From Bacteroidales bacterium (GTDB taxonomy: Bacteria > Bacteroidota > Bacteroidia > Bacteroidales > P3): a DNA stretch of 47,428 nucleotides. Positions 16,296-24,179 of the stretch are shown here, piece by piece. The stretch lies in assembly GCA_016296345.1 (NCBI GenBank), contig JAEDJL010000010.1, positions 1-47,428 of the forward strand, read 5' to 3'. How positions within the stretch are numbered: the stretch's first letter is position 1; every line of letters starts with the position of its first letter. The notes below the pieces were generated by a model. It had not been told where the DNA came from and did not search any database. It saw only the letters and a program-made list of their open reading frames with translations. Position numbers and translations under genes: made by a program.

Positions 16296-17714
16296 TTATC
16301 TTTTGAAATAATAAGTCAATCCGAAACTGAATGTAGAAGAAGTAATCTTGTTTTCAGAGCCTTTATCAAGGTTTACAAAACCTGTTTTGCACGTCATGTC
16401 GAAGCCGAAACTTGCTATTCTGAAACCAAATCCCGACACCAATCCCACATCATGAGCAGAAAATGTATCAAAGTCAAGTCCCGTCGATTTGAAATCGGCA
16501 TCGAAACAATAATCATAAAACATTCCCAATCGGACATCAAGTCCCGCAACCATTTTGAGAGGAGTTTGCAAGACAAATACAAGAGGCACAGAGAGTTTTG
16601 TCTGACTTATCTGCCCTTCTGCTCGTTTGGTTTTGTCTTTTTGCACACTTGCCGACAATCTCAGAGCATATATTTTGTTGAAATTGTATTGCGAGAAAAT
16701 ATTTGCCTGATACATACTGCCTGCTCTGCCCGTTATGTTGCCGAAGTGGTAATTCTGATAAGCATAACCTGCTCCTGCTCCAATTCCGAAAGCAAATCGC
16801 GATGGTTTGTTGTTGTGTCGATTTGCTATCTTGCCCGAAAATGTGAGCGAAGAGCTGTTTGCAGCTTCGCAAATCAGATTATAAAGGAAAGAAGAGAGCT
16901 TTTCCATGCCTTGATAGTCTATCTTGTCGGCTGTGTCTTCGGGTTTGTGGTACGGAGACTTCGTTCCTGTTGTGAAACTTATCGCAGGAATTTGGCGTTT
17001 GGCAAAAGAAGTGAAATCCGAATCGGTAAACACCGACCTGTCGAGGCTTTTGATTGAAAGTTTCAGAGCGTTTGTGTTGGCTTTTTCAAACAATTCTTCC
17101 CACTCTTTGAGCATTCCCACTCCCGAAACCTTCAGTTCTTCGTCTTTAAGCCAGCCTACCATATCCAAGTTGAGCATTAGTTTAATCTGTGAGGCGTTTT
17201 GGGCAAACAAAGGCTCGAAAGCAAAGTGTTCAGAGCCGTATAATCCCACTTCTTCGGCATCAAAAGCCACCAAAATGACGTTTCGTTTGAGCGAAGTTGC
17301 ATTTTGAGAGAACAAACGTGCAAGTTCCAACAACATTGCAGTGCCTGAGGCATTGTCATCTGCACCATGGTAAATCTCTTCCTTGCCATTTTTGAGCTTT
17401 GTTCCCAAATGGTCGTAGTGAGCGCCCACAACAATGTATTCGTTTGAGGGTTCAGAAGATTTTATCAAAGCTGCAATGTTTGCAGCCTTGCTTCCATTGA
17501 CGTCAAAAGTCTGTTTGAGAGTTGTAAGTCCCGAGTTCACAAAGCTGTTTGTGATATAGGTTTGAGCTTTCTTGTTTCCGACAGTGCCATAATACCTTCC
17601 CTGCAAACTATCGCTGCTCAATACTTCCACATCATGCCTTATTTGAGAAATGTTTTGAGCATTTGAAACCACAAAAAGCAGACTTGCAACAATGATTAAA
17701 GCTGTTCTCTTCAT
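16296..17714 (-). CDS. M28 metallopeptidase fused to a predicted C-terminal beta-barrel
   Basis: Secreted zinc aminopeptidase-like protein (472 aa). A signal peptide (1-19, ending SNAQ) precedes an M28 catalytic domain with ligands in GAHYDHLG, HGADDNASG, DAEEVGLYGS, LNLDMVG and PYHKPEDTADKID. Residues from about 305 to the end have alternating beta strands, glycine-aromatic content and a final FSFGLTYYFKR, like a small Bacteroidota outer-membrane barrel (OMP_b-brl type). This suggests a peptidase anchored in the outer membrane by its own barrel. The M28 part is secure; the barrel assignment is inference from strand pattern. Confidence 0.85.
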   Translation of the reverse strand: MKRTALIIVASLLFVVSNAQNISQIRHDVEVLSSDSLQGRYYGTVGNKKAQTYITNSFVNSGLTTLKQTFDVNGSKAANIAALIKSSEPSNEYIVVGAHYDHLGTKLKNGKEEIYHGADDNASGTAMLLELARLFSQNATSLKRNVILVAFDAEEVGLYGSEHFAFEPLFAQNASQIKLMLNLDMVGWLKDEELKVSGVGMLKEWEELFEKANTNALKLSIKSLDRSVFTDSDFTSFAKRQIPAISFTTGTKSPYHKPEDTADKIDYQGMEKLSSFLYNLICEAANSSSLTFSGKIANRHNNKPSRFAFGIGAGAGYAYQNYHFGNITGRAGSMYQANIFSQYNFNKIYALRLSASVQKDKTKRAEGQISQTKLSVPLVFVLQTPLKMVAGLDVRLGMFYDYCFDADFKSTGLDFDTFSAHDVGLVSGFGFRIASFGFDMTCKTGFVNLDKGSENKITSSTFSFGLTYYFKR

Positions 17715-17779
17715 TATGTTTTCGGTTTATTTTATCTGTTTCAAATCTTGTTTTTTCAACTCTTCAATCGGTCAAAAAC

Positions 17780-17859
17780 GAAACGGCGTTTCACAAAAAC
17801 AAAACGGCGTTTTGTCGCTCTGAAACGCCGTTTTGTTTTGCCAAAACGCCGTTTTACGA
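17780..17859. repeat. Family B array B3: 21-bp tandem dyad repeat
   Basis: Four ACGSCG cores begin at 17783, 17804, 17825 and 17846, exactly 21 bp apart. Each is close to AAAACGSCGTTTT. It lies between two minus-strand M28 units, with a parS-like site 65 bp to its right. Confidence 0.85.
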
Positions 17860-17924
17860 AATCAACTCTTCAATCTCTATTCAAATTGCTGTTTTTCAGT
17901 GTTTTTATTGCTTGTTTCTATCGC

Positions 17925-17940
17925 TTTATCACGTGAAACA
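17925..17940 (+). promoter_or_regulatory. parS-like site (14/16)
   Basis: TTTATCACGTGAAACA matches the ParB-binding consensus TGTTNCACGTGAAACA at 14 of 16 positions, with the central CACGTGAAACA exact. It is intergenic, 3.1 kb left of the candidate origin. A second site lies at 27025-27040. Confidence 0.6.
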
Positions 17941-17954
17941 TTGCGGTCTTTCCT

Positions 17955-19214
17955 CTATTTGTATCTTCTGACAAACTCTTTGAGTAAATTACAAAAGTCT
18001 ATGTGCTTTGTGAAAGTAAGTTCCTTGCCGTTGTCATGCACAGTGTGATACTCATTGTACTCACATCCGTAAGTAAAAAGAAAATGTGCGGCAACACCTT
18101 TTTGAACAAAAGGACAATGATCGCTGTTGCAGCTTTCCTCTCCCAATACTATTTTGCTGAACCAATGATTTTCCGAATTTATTTCTTGTAACAATTCTCC
18201 TGCACAGCGTTCTTTCTGACCATTTATCACAGCCACTCCCGTCGAACCTGTTCCCACCATATCCAAATTAAACAAGAACTTGACCTTTTGAAGATTTATC
18301 AAAGGATTTTCGGCAGCTGCCGTAGAACCAACAAGACCTATCTCCTCCCCTGTTACAAAGAGAAAAACAATCGAGCATTCCGCAGGATTGGAAGCATAAT
18401 ACTTTGCCAAATCAAGAAGAACGCTTACACCGCTTGCGTTATCGTTTGCTCCGGGAAAGTGAGTCTGTCCAATCTTTCCAAGATGGTCGTAATGGGAAAC
18501 AAAAACAAAACTGCTGTCAGGATATTTTGTTCCCTGTACTCTTGCCCATACGTTTTGAGATTGGTAATGCGGTTGAAAATCTGCCGAAATTGACAAAGCA
18601 AGATAGTCAATCTTTTTCTCAATAGGCTTTCCGCTCAGCTGCAAAAGAGGAAACTGCCAAGGTTTGCTGCCTATTGAGTATTGTATTTTGTCATATCCCT
18701 GAACTATTGCAAGCTGAGGATTTATTCCTTCGGTGCTTAACTTCCTCAAAAATACCACTATATCATAATAAGACAGCTCTCCTGTGTTGAAAACCAATGT
18801 TTTGGAAGCAAGTTTCGCTCTTTTTGCTTTTTCCAAAGAGGCTTTGGTGTTGAAAACAAGGGGTTTAACATTGTTCAATTCCACATTGCACGAAGGCGAA
18901 AAGCCTGCAACAAGAAATTCTTCGCCAAGTTGCAGCGTCTTTTTCTCCTTTCCGAGTGTCAAACGAGCGTCTTTGATGTTGTTTACGCAAATTTCAACCG
19001 GCTGAAAACCATTGTCTCCAAGCAATTCCACCTTGTTTTTGGTTAATTCTCCCCTGATAAAATCTGCAGCTCTCCTATCCCCTTGCTCCTGATAGGCTCT
19101 TCCTGCCATAAAAGGACTTGTCAAAGTATCCTTACAGTAAATGGCATAGTTGTAAGACTGTGAAAACGAGCTGAAACCAACTAACAATAGTACCAAAAAG
19201 CATATTTTTCTCAT
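17955..19214 (-). CDS. Secreted M28 family metallopeptidase
   Basis: Second M28 zinc peptidase (419 aa) with a signal peptide (1-18, ending SFSQS). The N-terminal part (about 90-210) resembles a protease-associated insert. The catalytic half shows VSHYDHLG, PGANDNASGVS, TGEEIGLVGS, LFNLDMVG and a final ligand in EYHTVHD. It is related in fold to the neighbouring 17714-16296 gene but lacks that protein's barrel. It starts within the stop of the upstream gene (ATGA overlap), so the two are translationally coupled. The substrate is unknown. Confidence 0.9.
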   Translation of the reverse strand: MRKICFLVLLLVGFSSFSQSYNYAIYCKDTLTSPFMAGRAYQEQGDRRAADFIRGELTKNKVELLGDNGFQPVEICVNNIKDARLTLGKEKKTLQLGEEFLVAGFSPSCNVELNNVKPLVFNTKASLEKAKRAKLASKTLVFNTGELSYYDIVVFLRKLSTEGINPQLAIVQGYDKIQYSIGSKPWQFPLLQLSGKPIEKKIDYLALSISADFQPHYQSQNVWARVQGTKYPDSSFVFVSHYDHLGKIGQTHFPGANDNASGVSVLLDLAKYYASNPAECSIVFLFVTGEEIGLVGSTAAAENPLINLQKVKFLFNLDMVGTGSTGVAVINGQKERCAGELLQEINSENHWFSKIVLGEESCNSDHCPFVQKGVAAHFLFTYGCEYNEYHTVHDNGKELTFTKHIDFCNLLKEFVRRYK

Positions 19215-19858
19215 AACTCTACATTTGAATTTATTAAATACCTGTCATTGTTCCATTGAGACTTCCAAACACTGTCGCAAATCACCCTGCCCTCTCTGTC
19301 CAAGCTCCTTTGAGATTTATCTTTGGCGATTATCTTTGCACAACCTTTTGAAATCAAATTACTTATACTGTCAAATACAATGCTGTTTTCTTGCTTTCCA
19401 ATTCTCGAAAACAGGCTTAAACCAACCTCATTGTTGTATTCGTCCATTTCTCTTCCTGCAAAATCATAGCCCGAAAGCGGTGTTGTTTCAAAAACATACT
19501 GATTGTAGTTCTCATAAATAAGACCTATTCTCCTCGATTTTGAAACCCCTATTTCGCAAGCAAGAGAATACATCCAGAAAAGGTGTCTGAAAGCATCGTA
19601 TCGGCTTCCCTCCGCATTGGTTTCAAACAAGCCCGATTTATAAAGGCTGTCCATTGTACTCATTACTCCGTCTGATATGTCCAATGCTTTTTTCACCGAT
19701 TTGATATTTTGAACTGCCCACACCTTATCTTGAAAACTCATCGAGCGATTGACTTTTTGAAAAAGCGATTTGTTGTTTTGAGCTTCCAAAGTGAGGCTTT
19801 GAAAAATCAAAACAAAGGAAAAAAGCAAAATTACGCACTTTCGCACTCTCTTAAACAT
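19211..19858 (-). CDS. Secreted protein with DUF6973-like motif, function unknown
   Basis: A 215-aa protein with a signal peptide (about 1-26, ending LEAQ). The core contains DAFRHLFWMYSLACEIG and, about 55 residues later, MDEYNNEVGLSLF. That pair (DAFRH.FW and MD.xNNxxG) resembles the DUF6973 family as I remember it. I cannot assign a reaction; the conserved Asp, His and Asn could form an active site. The start at 19858 is preferred because the alternative at 19891 falls inside the terminator stem just upstream. It is translationally coupled to the M28 gene, so a role in the same periplasmic or secreted process is likely. Confidence 0.7.
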   Translation of the reverse strand: MFKRVRKCVILLFSFVLIFQSLTLEAQNNKSLFQKVNRSMSFQDKVWAVQNIKSVKKALDISDGVMSTMDSLYKSGLFETNAEGSRYDAFRHLFWMYSLACEIGVSKSRRIGLIYENYNQYVFETTPLSGYDFAGREMDEYNNEVGLSLFSRIGKQENSIVFDSISNLISKGCAKIIAKDKSQRSLDREGRVICDSVWKSQWNNDRYLINSNVEL

Positions 19859-19880
19859 GGTCTTAAAGGGCTGAATTTTC

Positions 19881-19919
19881 AAAAAAATCAAGCCGATTGG
19901 TCAGTGGCTTGATTTTTTT
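19881..19919 (-). terminator. Intrinsic terminator downstream of nadA
   Basis: AAAAAAATCAAGCC and its exact complement GGCTTGATTTTTTT form a 14-bp stem with a 10-nt loop, with T runs on both strands. It lies about 115 bp after the nadA stop and 23 bp before the next start, and so separates the two minus-strand units. Confidence 0.85.
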
Positions 19920-20034
19920 TGAACGTATAATGTTAAAAAAGCAGCATTTTTTTCGATTTTTTGAGATTAAAACTCAATGTTTCAATGTTTTACAATTCCA
20001 AAATTGTTAAATAGCAAATCGAATCAAAATCTCC

Positions 20035-20988
20035 CTATTTTATAATTCCGAGCTGTTTTGATATGTCCAACATTCGATTTATCGGCTTTTCGGCTTGCAA
20101 AATCAAATCTTCGCTCAAAATTATCTCGTTGCTTTCTTTTTCGAGTGTGTCGAGAACTTTTTCCATTGTATTGAGCTTCATGTGTCGGCAATCGTTGCAA
20201 GCACAACTTTCGTTTTGCGTTACAATTATAAATTCCTTGTCAGGATTATCTTGTTGCAGCTTGTGAGTAATGCCGGATTCGGTTGCTACCAAAAAGCGTC
20301 TTGATTTTGAAGAAGCAATATACTTTATCATTGCCTGAGTTGAGCCTACGAAGTCTGCAAGTTCCAATACCGCAGGATTACATTCGGGATGTGCCACCAT
20401 TATTGCGTCGGGATTTTGCTGTTTCATCTTCAAAACGTGTTCGGCAGTCAGCAATTCATGCACTTCGCAACTGCCATTCCACAAAAGCATATCCCTTCCT
20501 GTTATTCTGTTTATGTATCCTCCGAGATTTTTGTCGGGAGCGAATATAATTTTTTCGTCTTTCGGCAAAGAATTTACTATTTGTACTGCGTTGCCTGAGG
20601 TACATATTATATCGGAAAGGGTCTTTATCTGAGCAGAACAGTTGATGTATGAAATAACCGTGTGGTTTGGATGTTGTTCTTTGAATAATTTGAAATCATC
20701 ATAAGGACAAGAATCTGCCAATGAACAACTTGCATTCATGTCTGGGATTATCACTTTTTTGTTTGGGTTGAGTATTTTCGCAGTTTCCCCCATGAAGTGA
20801 ACACCACAAAACATTATTATGTCAGCTTGGGTTTCTTTTGCCTTTTGAGCAAGATTTAAACTATCCCCAATGTAATCTGCTATATCCTGTATTTGAGGTA
20901 TTTGATAGTAATGAGCAAGTATTACCGCATTTTTTTCTTTCTTCAATGCAAGTATTCGTTCTCTGATTTCGTTGCTATCTGTAAACAT
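20035..20988 (-). CDS. nadA: Quinolinate synthase
   Basis: [4Fe-4S] enzyme of NAD biosynthesis that condenses iminoaspartate with dihydroxyacetone phosphate to quinolinate. The 317-aa sequence shows AHYYQIPQIQDIADYIGDS at the N-terminus and cluster cysteines in SCSLADSCPY, HPECNP and NESCACNDCRHM. The GSTQAMIKYI block and TESGITHKL are also typical. nadB and nadC are not adjacent. It is a single-gene unit with a promoter at 21070-21100 and a strong terminator downstream. Confidence 0.97.
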   Translation of the reverse strand: MFTDSNEIRERILALKKEKNAVILAHYYQIPQIQDIADYIGDSLNLAQKAKETQADIIMFCGVHFMGETAKILNPNKKVIIPDMNASCSLADSCPYDDFKLFKEQHPNHTVISYINCSAQIKTLSDIICTSGNAVQIVNSLPKDEKIIFAPDKNLGGYINRITGRDMLLWNGSCEVHELLTAEHVLKMKQQNPDAIMVAHPECNPAVLELADFVGSTQAMIKYIASSKSRRFLVATESGITHKLQQDNPDKEFIIVTQNESCACNDCRHMKLNTMEKVLDTLEKESNEIILSEDLILQAEKPINRMLDISKQLGIIK

Positions 20989-21069
20989 ATATCTTTTACT
21001 AAATCTTGTTGTTATTATTATGTCTGTGTTGATTGTGTTGAAAACCTGTTCTTCTCAGGTTTCGACTTG

Positions 21070-21100
21070 CAAAATTACTACTTTTTATCAACAAATCAAA
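21070..21100 (-). promoter_or_regulatory. Candidate promoter of nadA
   Basis: On the minus strand TTTG (21097-21100), a 19-bp gap and TAATTTTG (21070-21077) match the Bacteroidota consensus. The leader would be about 75 nt. The -33 side overlaps the first TTATCAACA box (21085-21093). Confidence 0.55.
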
Positions 21101-21392
21101 CCGATTTATTGACATTTGAAGACTTTACATATCAGTATTTTAAGCTCATTTTCAACAAATGGTTGATTATCTTGCTTGTTGAAAACATCGATTTGGAATT
21201 TTCTTGTCGGAATTGGTTAAAAAAATCGTTCGTTTTTTGTGAAAAAATCGGCTTTAATCAACAATCAAAACTTATCAACAATTTGATTTTATGCTTATCA
21301 ACAGACTTGTTATCGACTTTTCAACATTTTGGGTAAAGTTGTAATGTATTGAAACCAAGATTATTAACCATAGTTGCTTATTTCGACCGAGT

Positions 21393-21473
21393 AAAACGCC
21401 GTTTTGGCAAATTAAAACGCCGTATTATTTTGCTAAAACGGCGTTTTATCTGAATATATCGGCGTTTTATTTT
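21393..21473. repeat. Family B array B4: 21-bp tandem dyad repeat
   Basis: Cores begin at 21396, 21417, 21438 and 21459, exactly 21 bp apart: AAAACGCCGTTTT, AAAACGCCGTATT, AAAACGGCGTTTT and ATATCGGCGTTTT. It lies at the right edge of the candidate origin region. Confidence 0.85.
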
Positions 21474-21550
21474 GAGTGTGATTTGAGTTTTGAGTTTTGC
21501 TTTCTTCCTTTTTTTGCTCCTTTAATGGGTTTTCTTTGAAAAATAATTGC

Positions 21551-21558
21551 TACCTTTG
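21551..21558 (+). promoter_or_regulatory. Candidate -7 box of the rpiB-spt operon
   Basis: TACCTTTG matches TAnnTTTG. It would give a leader of about 80 nt before rpiB. No good -33 match is seen at the right distance. Confidence 0.45.
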
Positions 21559-21644
21559 CTCTTTGGTAGCCGCCATACTTTGAGAAATCGGGTATAGGTT
21601 GCCGTGATGTGATGTTGTCATCTTTAAAAAACTATTTATTGCTT

Positions 21645-22082
21645 ATGTGTAAGACTATTCCTATTGCGTGCGATCATGCAGGATTTGAATTAAAGGAGTT
21701 TATTAAACAGCACCTTACCGAAAGGGGTTTCGAGATTAAGGATATGGGTACTTATTCTGCTGAAAGTGTGGATTATCCCGACATGATTCACCCCTTGGCA
21801 AAGGCAATTGACAATGGTGAATTTGCTTTTGGTATCATTATGTGCGGAACTGCAAACGGTGTTTCGATGGTTGCAAACAAATATCAGAGAGTAAGATGCG
21901 CCCTTTGTTGGAATGAGGATATTGCAAAGCTCGCAAAACAACACAACAATGCCAACATAATTGCACTTCCTGCAAGATTTGTTTCACCTCAAGAGGCATT
22001 GAAAATATTTGATGCTTATTATAATGCTGAATTTGAGGGAGGAAGACATCAAAGAAGGATAGAAAAAATCCCTGTAAAGTAG
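21645..22082 (+). CDS. rpiB: Ribose-5-phosphate isomerase B
   Basis: Interconverts ribose 5-phosphate and ribulose 5-phosphate in the pentose phosphate pathway. The 145-aa protein has the phosphate-binding CDHAGFELK at residues 8-16, the catalytic cysteine in MCGTANGVSMVANKY, and the histidine-rich HNNANIIALPARF. Start MCKTIPIACDHAG at 21645 matches the family; an upstream ATG would add 12 unrelated residues. It is first in a six-gene run and is followed after 15 bp by the iron-sulfur protein. deoC two genes later also feeds pentose phosphate metabolism. Confidence 0.95.
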   Translation: MCKTIPIACDHAGFELKEFIKQHLTERGFEIKDMGTYSAESVDYPDMIHPLAKAIDNGEFAFGIIMCGTANGVSMVANKYQRVRCALCWNEDIAKLAKQHNNANIIALPARFVSPQEALKIFDAYYNAEFEGGRHQRRIEKIPVK

Positions 22083-22097
22083 CTTTGATTTGATTTT

Positions 22098-23261
22098 ATG
22101 AACACCAAGGAGTACAAGACTTTCTTATCTGATTGTAAGGAGAGTATCGATTTTTCTGAAATGGATTTATCTTTCGATACTACTTCGGATTTGGCTCACG
22201 GAGTGTTCAAAAATCCTCGCCAGGCTTGCCTCAAAGCTTCCGAATTGAGGAGAAAATTCATTGATAACATCGATGAAAATCTTCTTGTGTTTGAAAGAAA
22301 ATTCACTGACAACAAGGGGATTGTGCATTGGTGCGTTGCCTATGATGATTTTCTTGACGGTCTTTTTTCTCTCTTGAAATCGAAAAAGGTGAAGGCGGTA
22401 AATACCTTTCCGTCTGCTTTTAACAGTGAATTGGGACTTGACGATGCTTTGTTGCAAGAGAATATTTCTACGCTGGCTACCGATAATTTTTGCTCGATAT
22501 TTGAACCTTCTTTGGGAATTGTAAACTCCGGAAGTTTGTTTTCGGTATTCAATTCGGCGTTTGACATGGAGCTTGTAATGGGTTCAAAGTTGAAGATTTT
22601 TATTCTTCCAATCCACAAGTTTATATGCAATTTGGCAGATTTGGAACTCTTTTCCCATATTTTGTCTGTGTATAGAGACAATGTCGATTTTCCGTTTCTT
22701 TCTTCCGTATTTACGCCTCAGTCGCTCAATTCGGACTGCGAAACTCATGTGTTTTTGATTGACAACGGTAGGAGTAACCTTCTGTCTCTCAAAGCTCAAA
22801 GAAAGGCTCTTTTGTGTATAGATTGCGGTGCTTGCAAGAGAGTTTGCCCTGTTTATCGCACAATAGGGGATAAGCCTTACAACAATGTTTTCACCGGACC
22901 GATAGCAAATGTCATTCTTCCTTTCATTGAGAATTATGATAGTTACAAACATTTGAGTTTCAATTCGGTTTTGTGCGGTAATTGTTCAAAAGTTTGTCCG
23001 ATGAATATTCCTTTGAGCGATTTGATGGTAGAAAACAGAAAGTTTTTCTTTGAGAACAAAATAATGGATTGGTCTGACGGAGTGTTGGCTTCAAGATTGA
23101 AGAAGCTGCTTTCTTCTCGCAAAAAGATGAATGAAAGCCCTTGGAGAAAGAAACAAAGACTTAATGCTCCGATAGGCATTTCTGTCCTCAAATCTAAGTA
23201 TTCTCCCGAATTTGCAAAGGAGAGTTTTAACCTCATAACGACAAAACAACAAACAGAATAG
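22098..23261 (+). CDS. LutB-like iron-sulfur protein (LUD domain, 4Fe-4S dicluster)
   Basis: A 387-aa protein resembling LutB of the lactate-utilisation complex. An N-terminal LUD-like region reaches HVFLIDNGRSNLL, then a ferredoxin-type dicluster follows with CIDCGACKRVCPVY (about 255-268) and CGNCSKVCPMNI (about 295-306). No lutA or lutC lies beside it, so lactate oxidation cannot be assumed; those partners could be elsewhere, or the protein could serve another redox step. It is tightly packed in the operon, 15 bp after rpiB and 3 bp before deoC. Confidence 0.82.
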   Translation: MNTKEYKTFLSDCKESIDFSEMDLSFDTTSDLAHGVFKNPRQACLKASELRRKFIDNIDENLLVFERKFTDNKGIVHWCVAYDDFLDGLFSLLKSKKVKAVNTFPSAFNSELGLDDALLQENISTLATDNFCSIFEPSLGIVNSGSLFSVFNSAFDMELVMGSKLKIFILPIHKFICNLADLELFSHILSVYRDNVDFPFLSSVFTPQSLNSDCETHVFLIDNGRSNLLSLKAQRKALLCIDCGACKRVCPVYRTIGDKPYNNVFTGPIANVILPFIENYDSYKHLSFNSVLCGNCSKVCPMNIPLSDLMVENRKFFFENKIMDWSDGVLASRLKKLLSSRKKMNESPWRKKQRLNAPIGISVLKSKYSPEFAKESFNLITTKQQTE

Positions 23262-23264
23262 CCG

Positions 23265-24158
23265 ATGAAGTTTGATATTAACGTCATAGAAAACGAAGAA
23301 AAGTTGATTGAGCTGATTGAAAGCGACAGGGTAGGGGAGTTTGGTCGCAGCATAGATGCTTTGAATTGCCTTGACGTTAATGCGGATTTGGATAAAAAGG
23401 AGCTTTTGAGCCTTATTCCTCACTTGGAACTTACTTCCCTTTCACCAACAGACCAAAGAGAGCAAATCAAACAACTATTTGATAACACAGATTTTGATTT
23501 TGGCGGAGTAACTTATAGAATTGCAGGTGTTTGCAGCTTTACTAATCTTCTTGGTTTGATGAATGAGTACAACAAATCGAAGAGGGTAAAAAATGTTGTG
23601 GTGTCTGCCGGATTTCCTCACTCGCAAATGCCCCTTGAAGCCAAGAAAGAAGAGGTAAGATATGCAGTTTGCAATGGTGCGGACGAGATAGATATTTGCT
23701 TAAACAGGGCTTTGTTTCTCTCCGGTAGCGAAACCAAAGCCGCAGAAGAGATTTCGGTTTTGAAAGACTTGATTTCAAGCCATGGGAGAGAGGTTTTGTT
23801 GAAAGTAATTTTGGAAACGGGAGAATTACAAACGCTTTCCAACGTGTGGAGAGCGTCTTTGCTTGCACTCGAAAGTGGAGCCGACTTTATAAAAACTTCC
23901 ACCGGCAAAATATCTCTTGGAGCTGATGTGTATTCTGCTTCTGTCATGCTTTTGGCTCTTAGAAAACATTATCGCAAATGCGGAGTTATTAAAGGATTAA
24001 AGGTTGCCGGAGGAATAAGAGAGCCTTTGGAAGCTGTCAAATACAAGAGATTGTTTGAGTATTTCATAAATGATAATATTGAATTGAGAGATAATTTCCG
24101 AATTGGTTGCAGTCGGTTGTTAGACAATCTCAAATCGGAAATACAAAACGAAAATTGA
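23265..24158 (+). CDS. deoC: Deoxyribose-phosphate aldolase
   Basis: Class I aldolase that splits 2-deoxyribose 5-phosphate into acetaldehyde and glyceraldehyde 3-phosphate. The Schiff-base lysine is visible in DFIKTSTGK, the second lysine in GLKVAGGIRE, and the catalytic aspartate region in ADEIDICLNRALF. The protein is 297 aa, with an N-terminal extension of about 60 residues relative to the short bacterial form and similar to longer Bacteroidota forms. It starts 3 bp after the lutB-like gene. Confidence 0.95.
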   Translation: MKFDINVIENEEKLIELIESDRVGEFGRSIDALNCLDVNADLDKKELLSLIPHLELTSLSPTDQREQIKQLFDNTDFDFGGVTYRIAGVCSFTNLLGLMNEYNKSKRVKNVVVSAGFPHSQMPLEAKKEEVRYAVCNGADEIDICLNRALFLSGSETKAAEEISVLKDLISSHGREVLLKVILETGELQTLSNVWRASLLALESGADFIKTSTGKISLGADVYSASVMLLALRKHYRKCGVIKGLKVAGGIREPLEAVKYKRLFEYFINDNIELRDNFRIGCSRLLDNLKSEIQNEN

Positions 24159-24179
24159 AGAAAAAATAATAAGTAATAT

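Larger units (their letters stand above)
20989..21644. other. Candidate chromosomal replication origin (oriC)
   Basis: AT-rich, about 650 bp, no gene. TTATCAACA occurs at 21085, 21272 and 21295, and TTTTCAACA at 21149 and 21318. The complement of the latter occurs at 21036 and 21177, giving seven TTWTCAACA sites in about 290 bp. This differs by one base from the common DnaA box TTWTNCACA. The gap separates mostly minus-strand genes on the left from mostly plus-strand genes on the right, and parS-like sites lie on both sides. It also holds the nadA and rpiB promoters and family B array B4. That it is an origin is inference. Confidence 0.5.

Noticed and set aside
17748..17936. 62-aa open frame with TKRRF repeats
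   Set aside because: Translation of array B3.
20893..21336. 147-aa plus-strand open frame in the candidate origin region
   Set aside because: It begins inside nadA on the other strand, runs through AT-rich DNA and has a low-complexity, aromatic-rich product.
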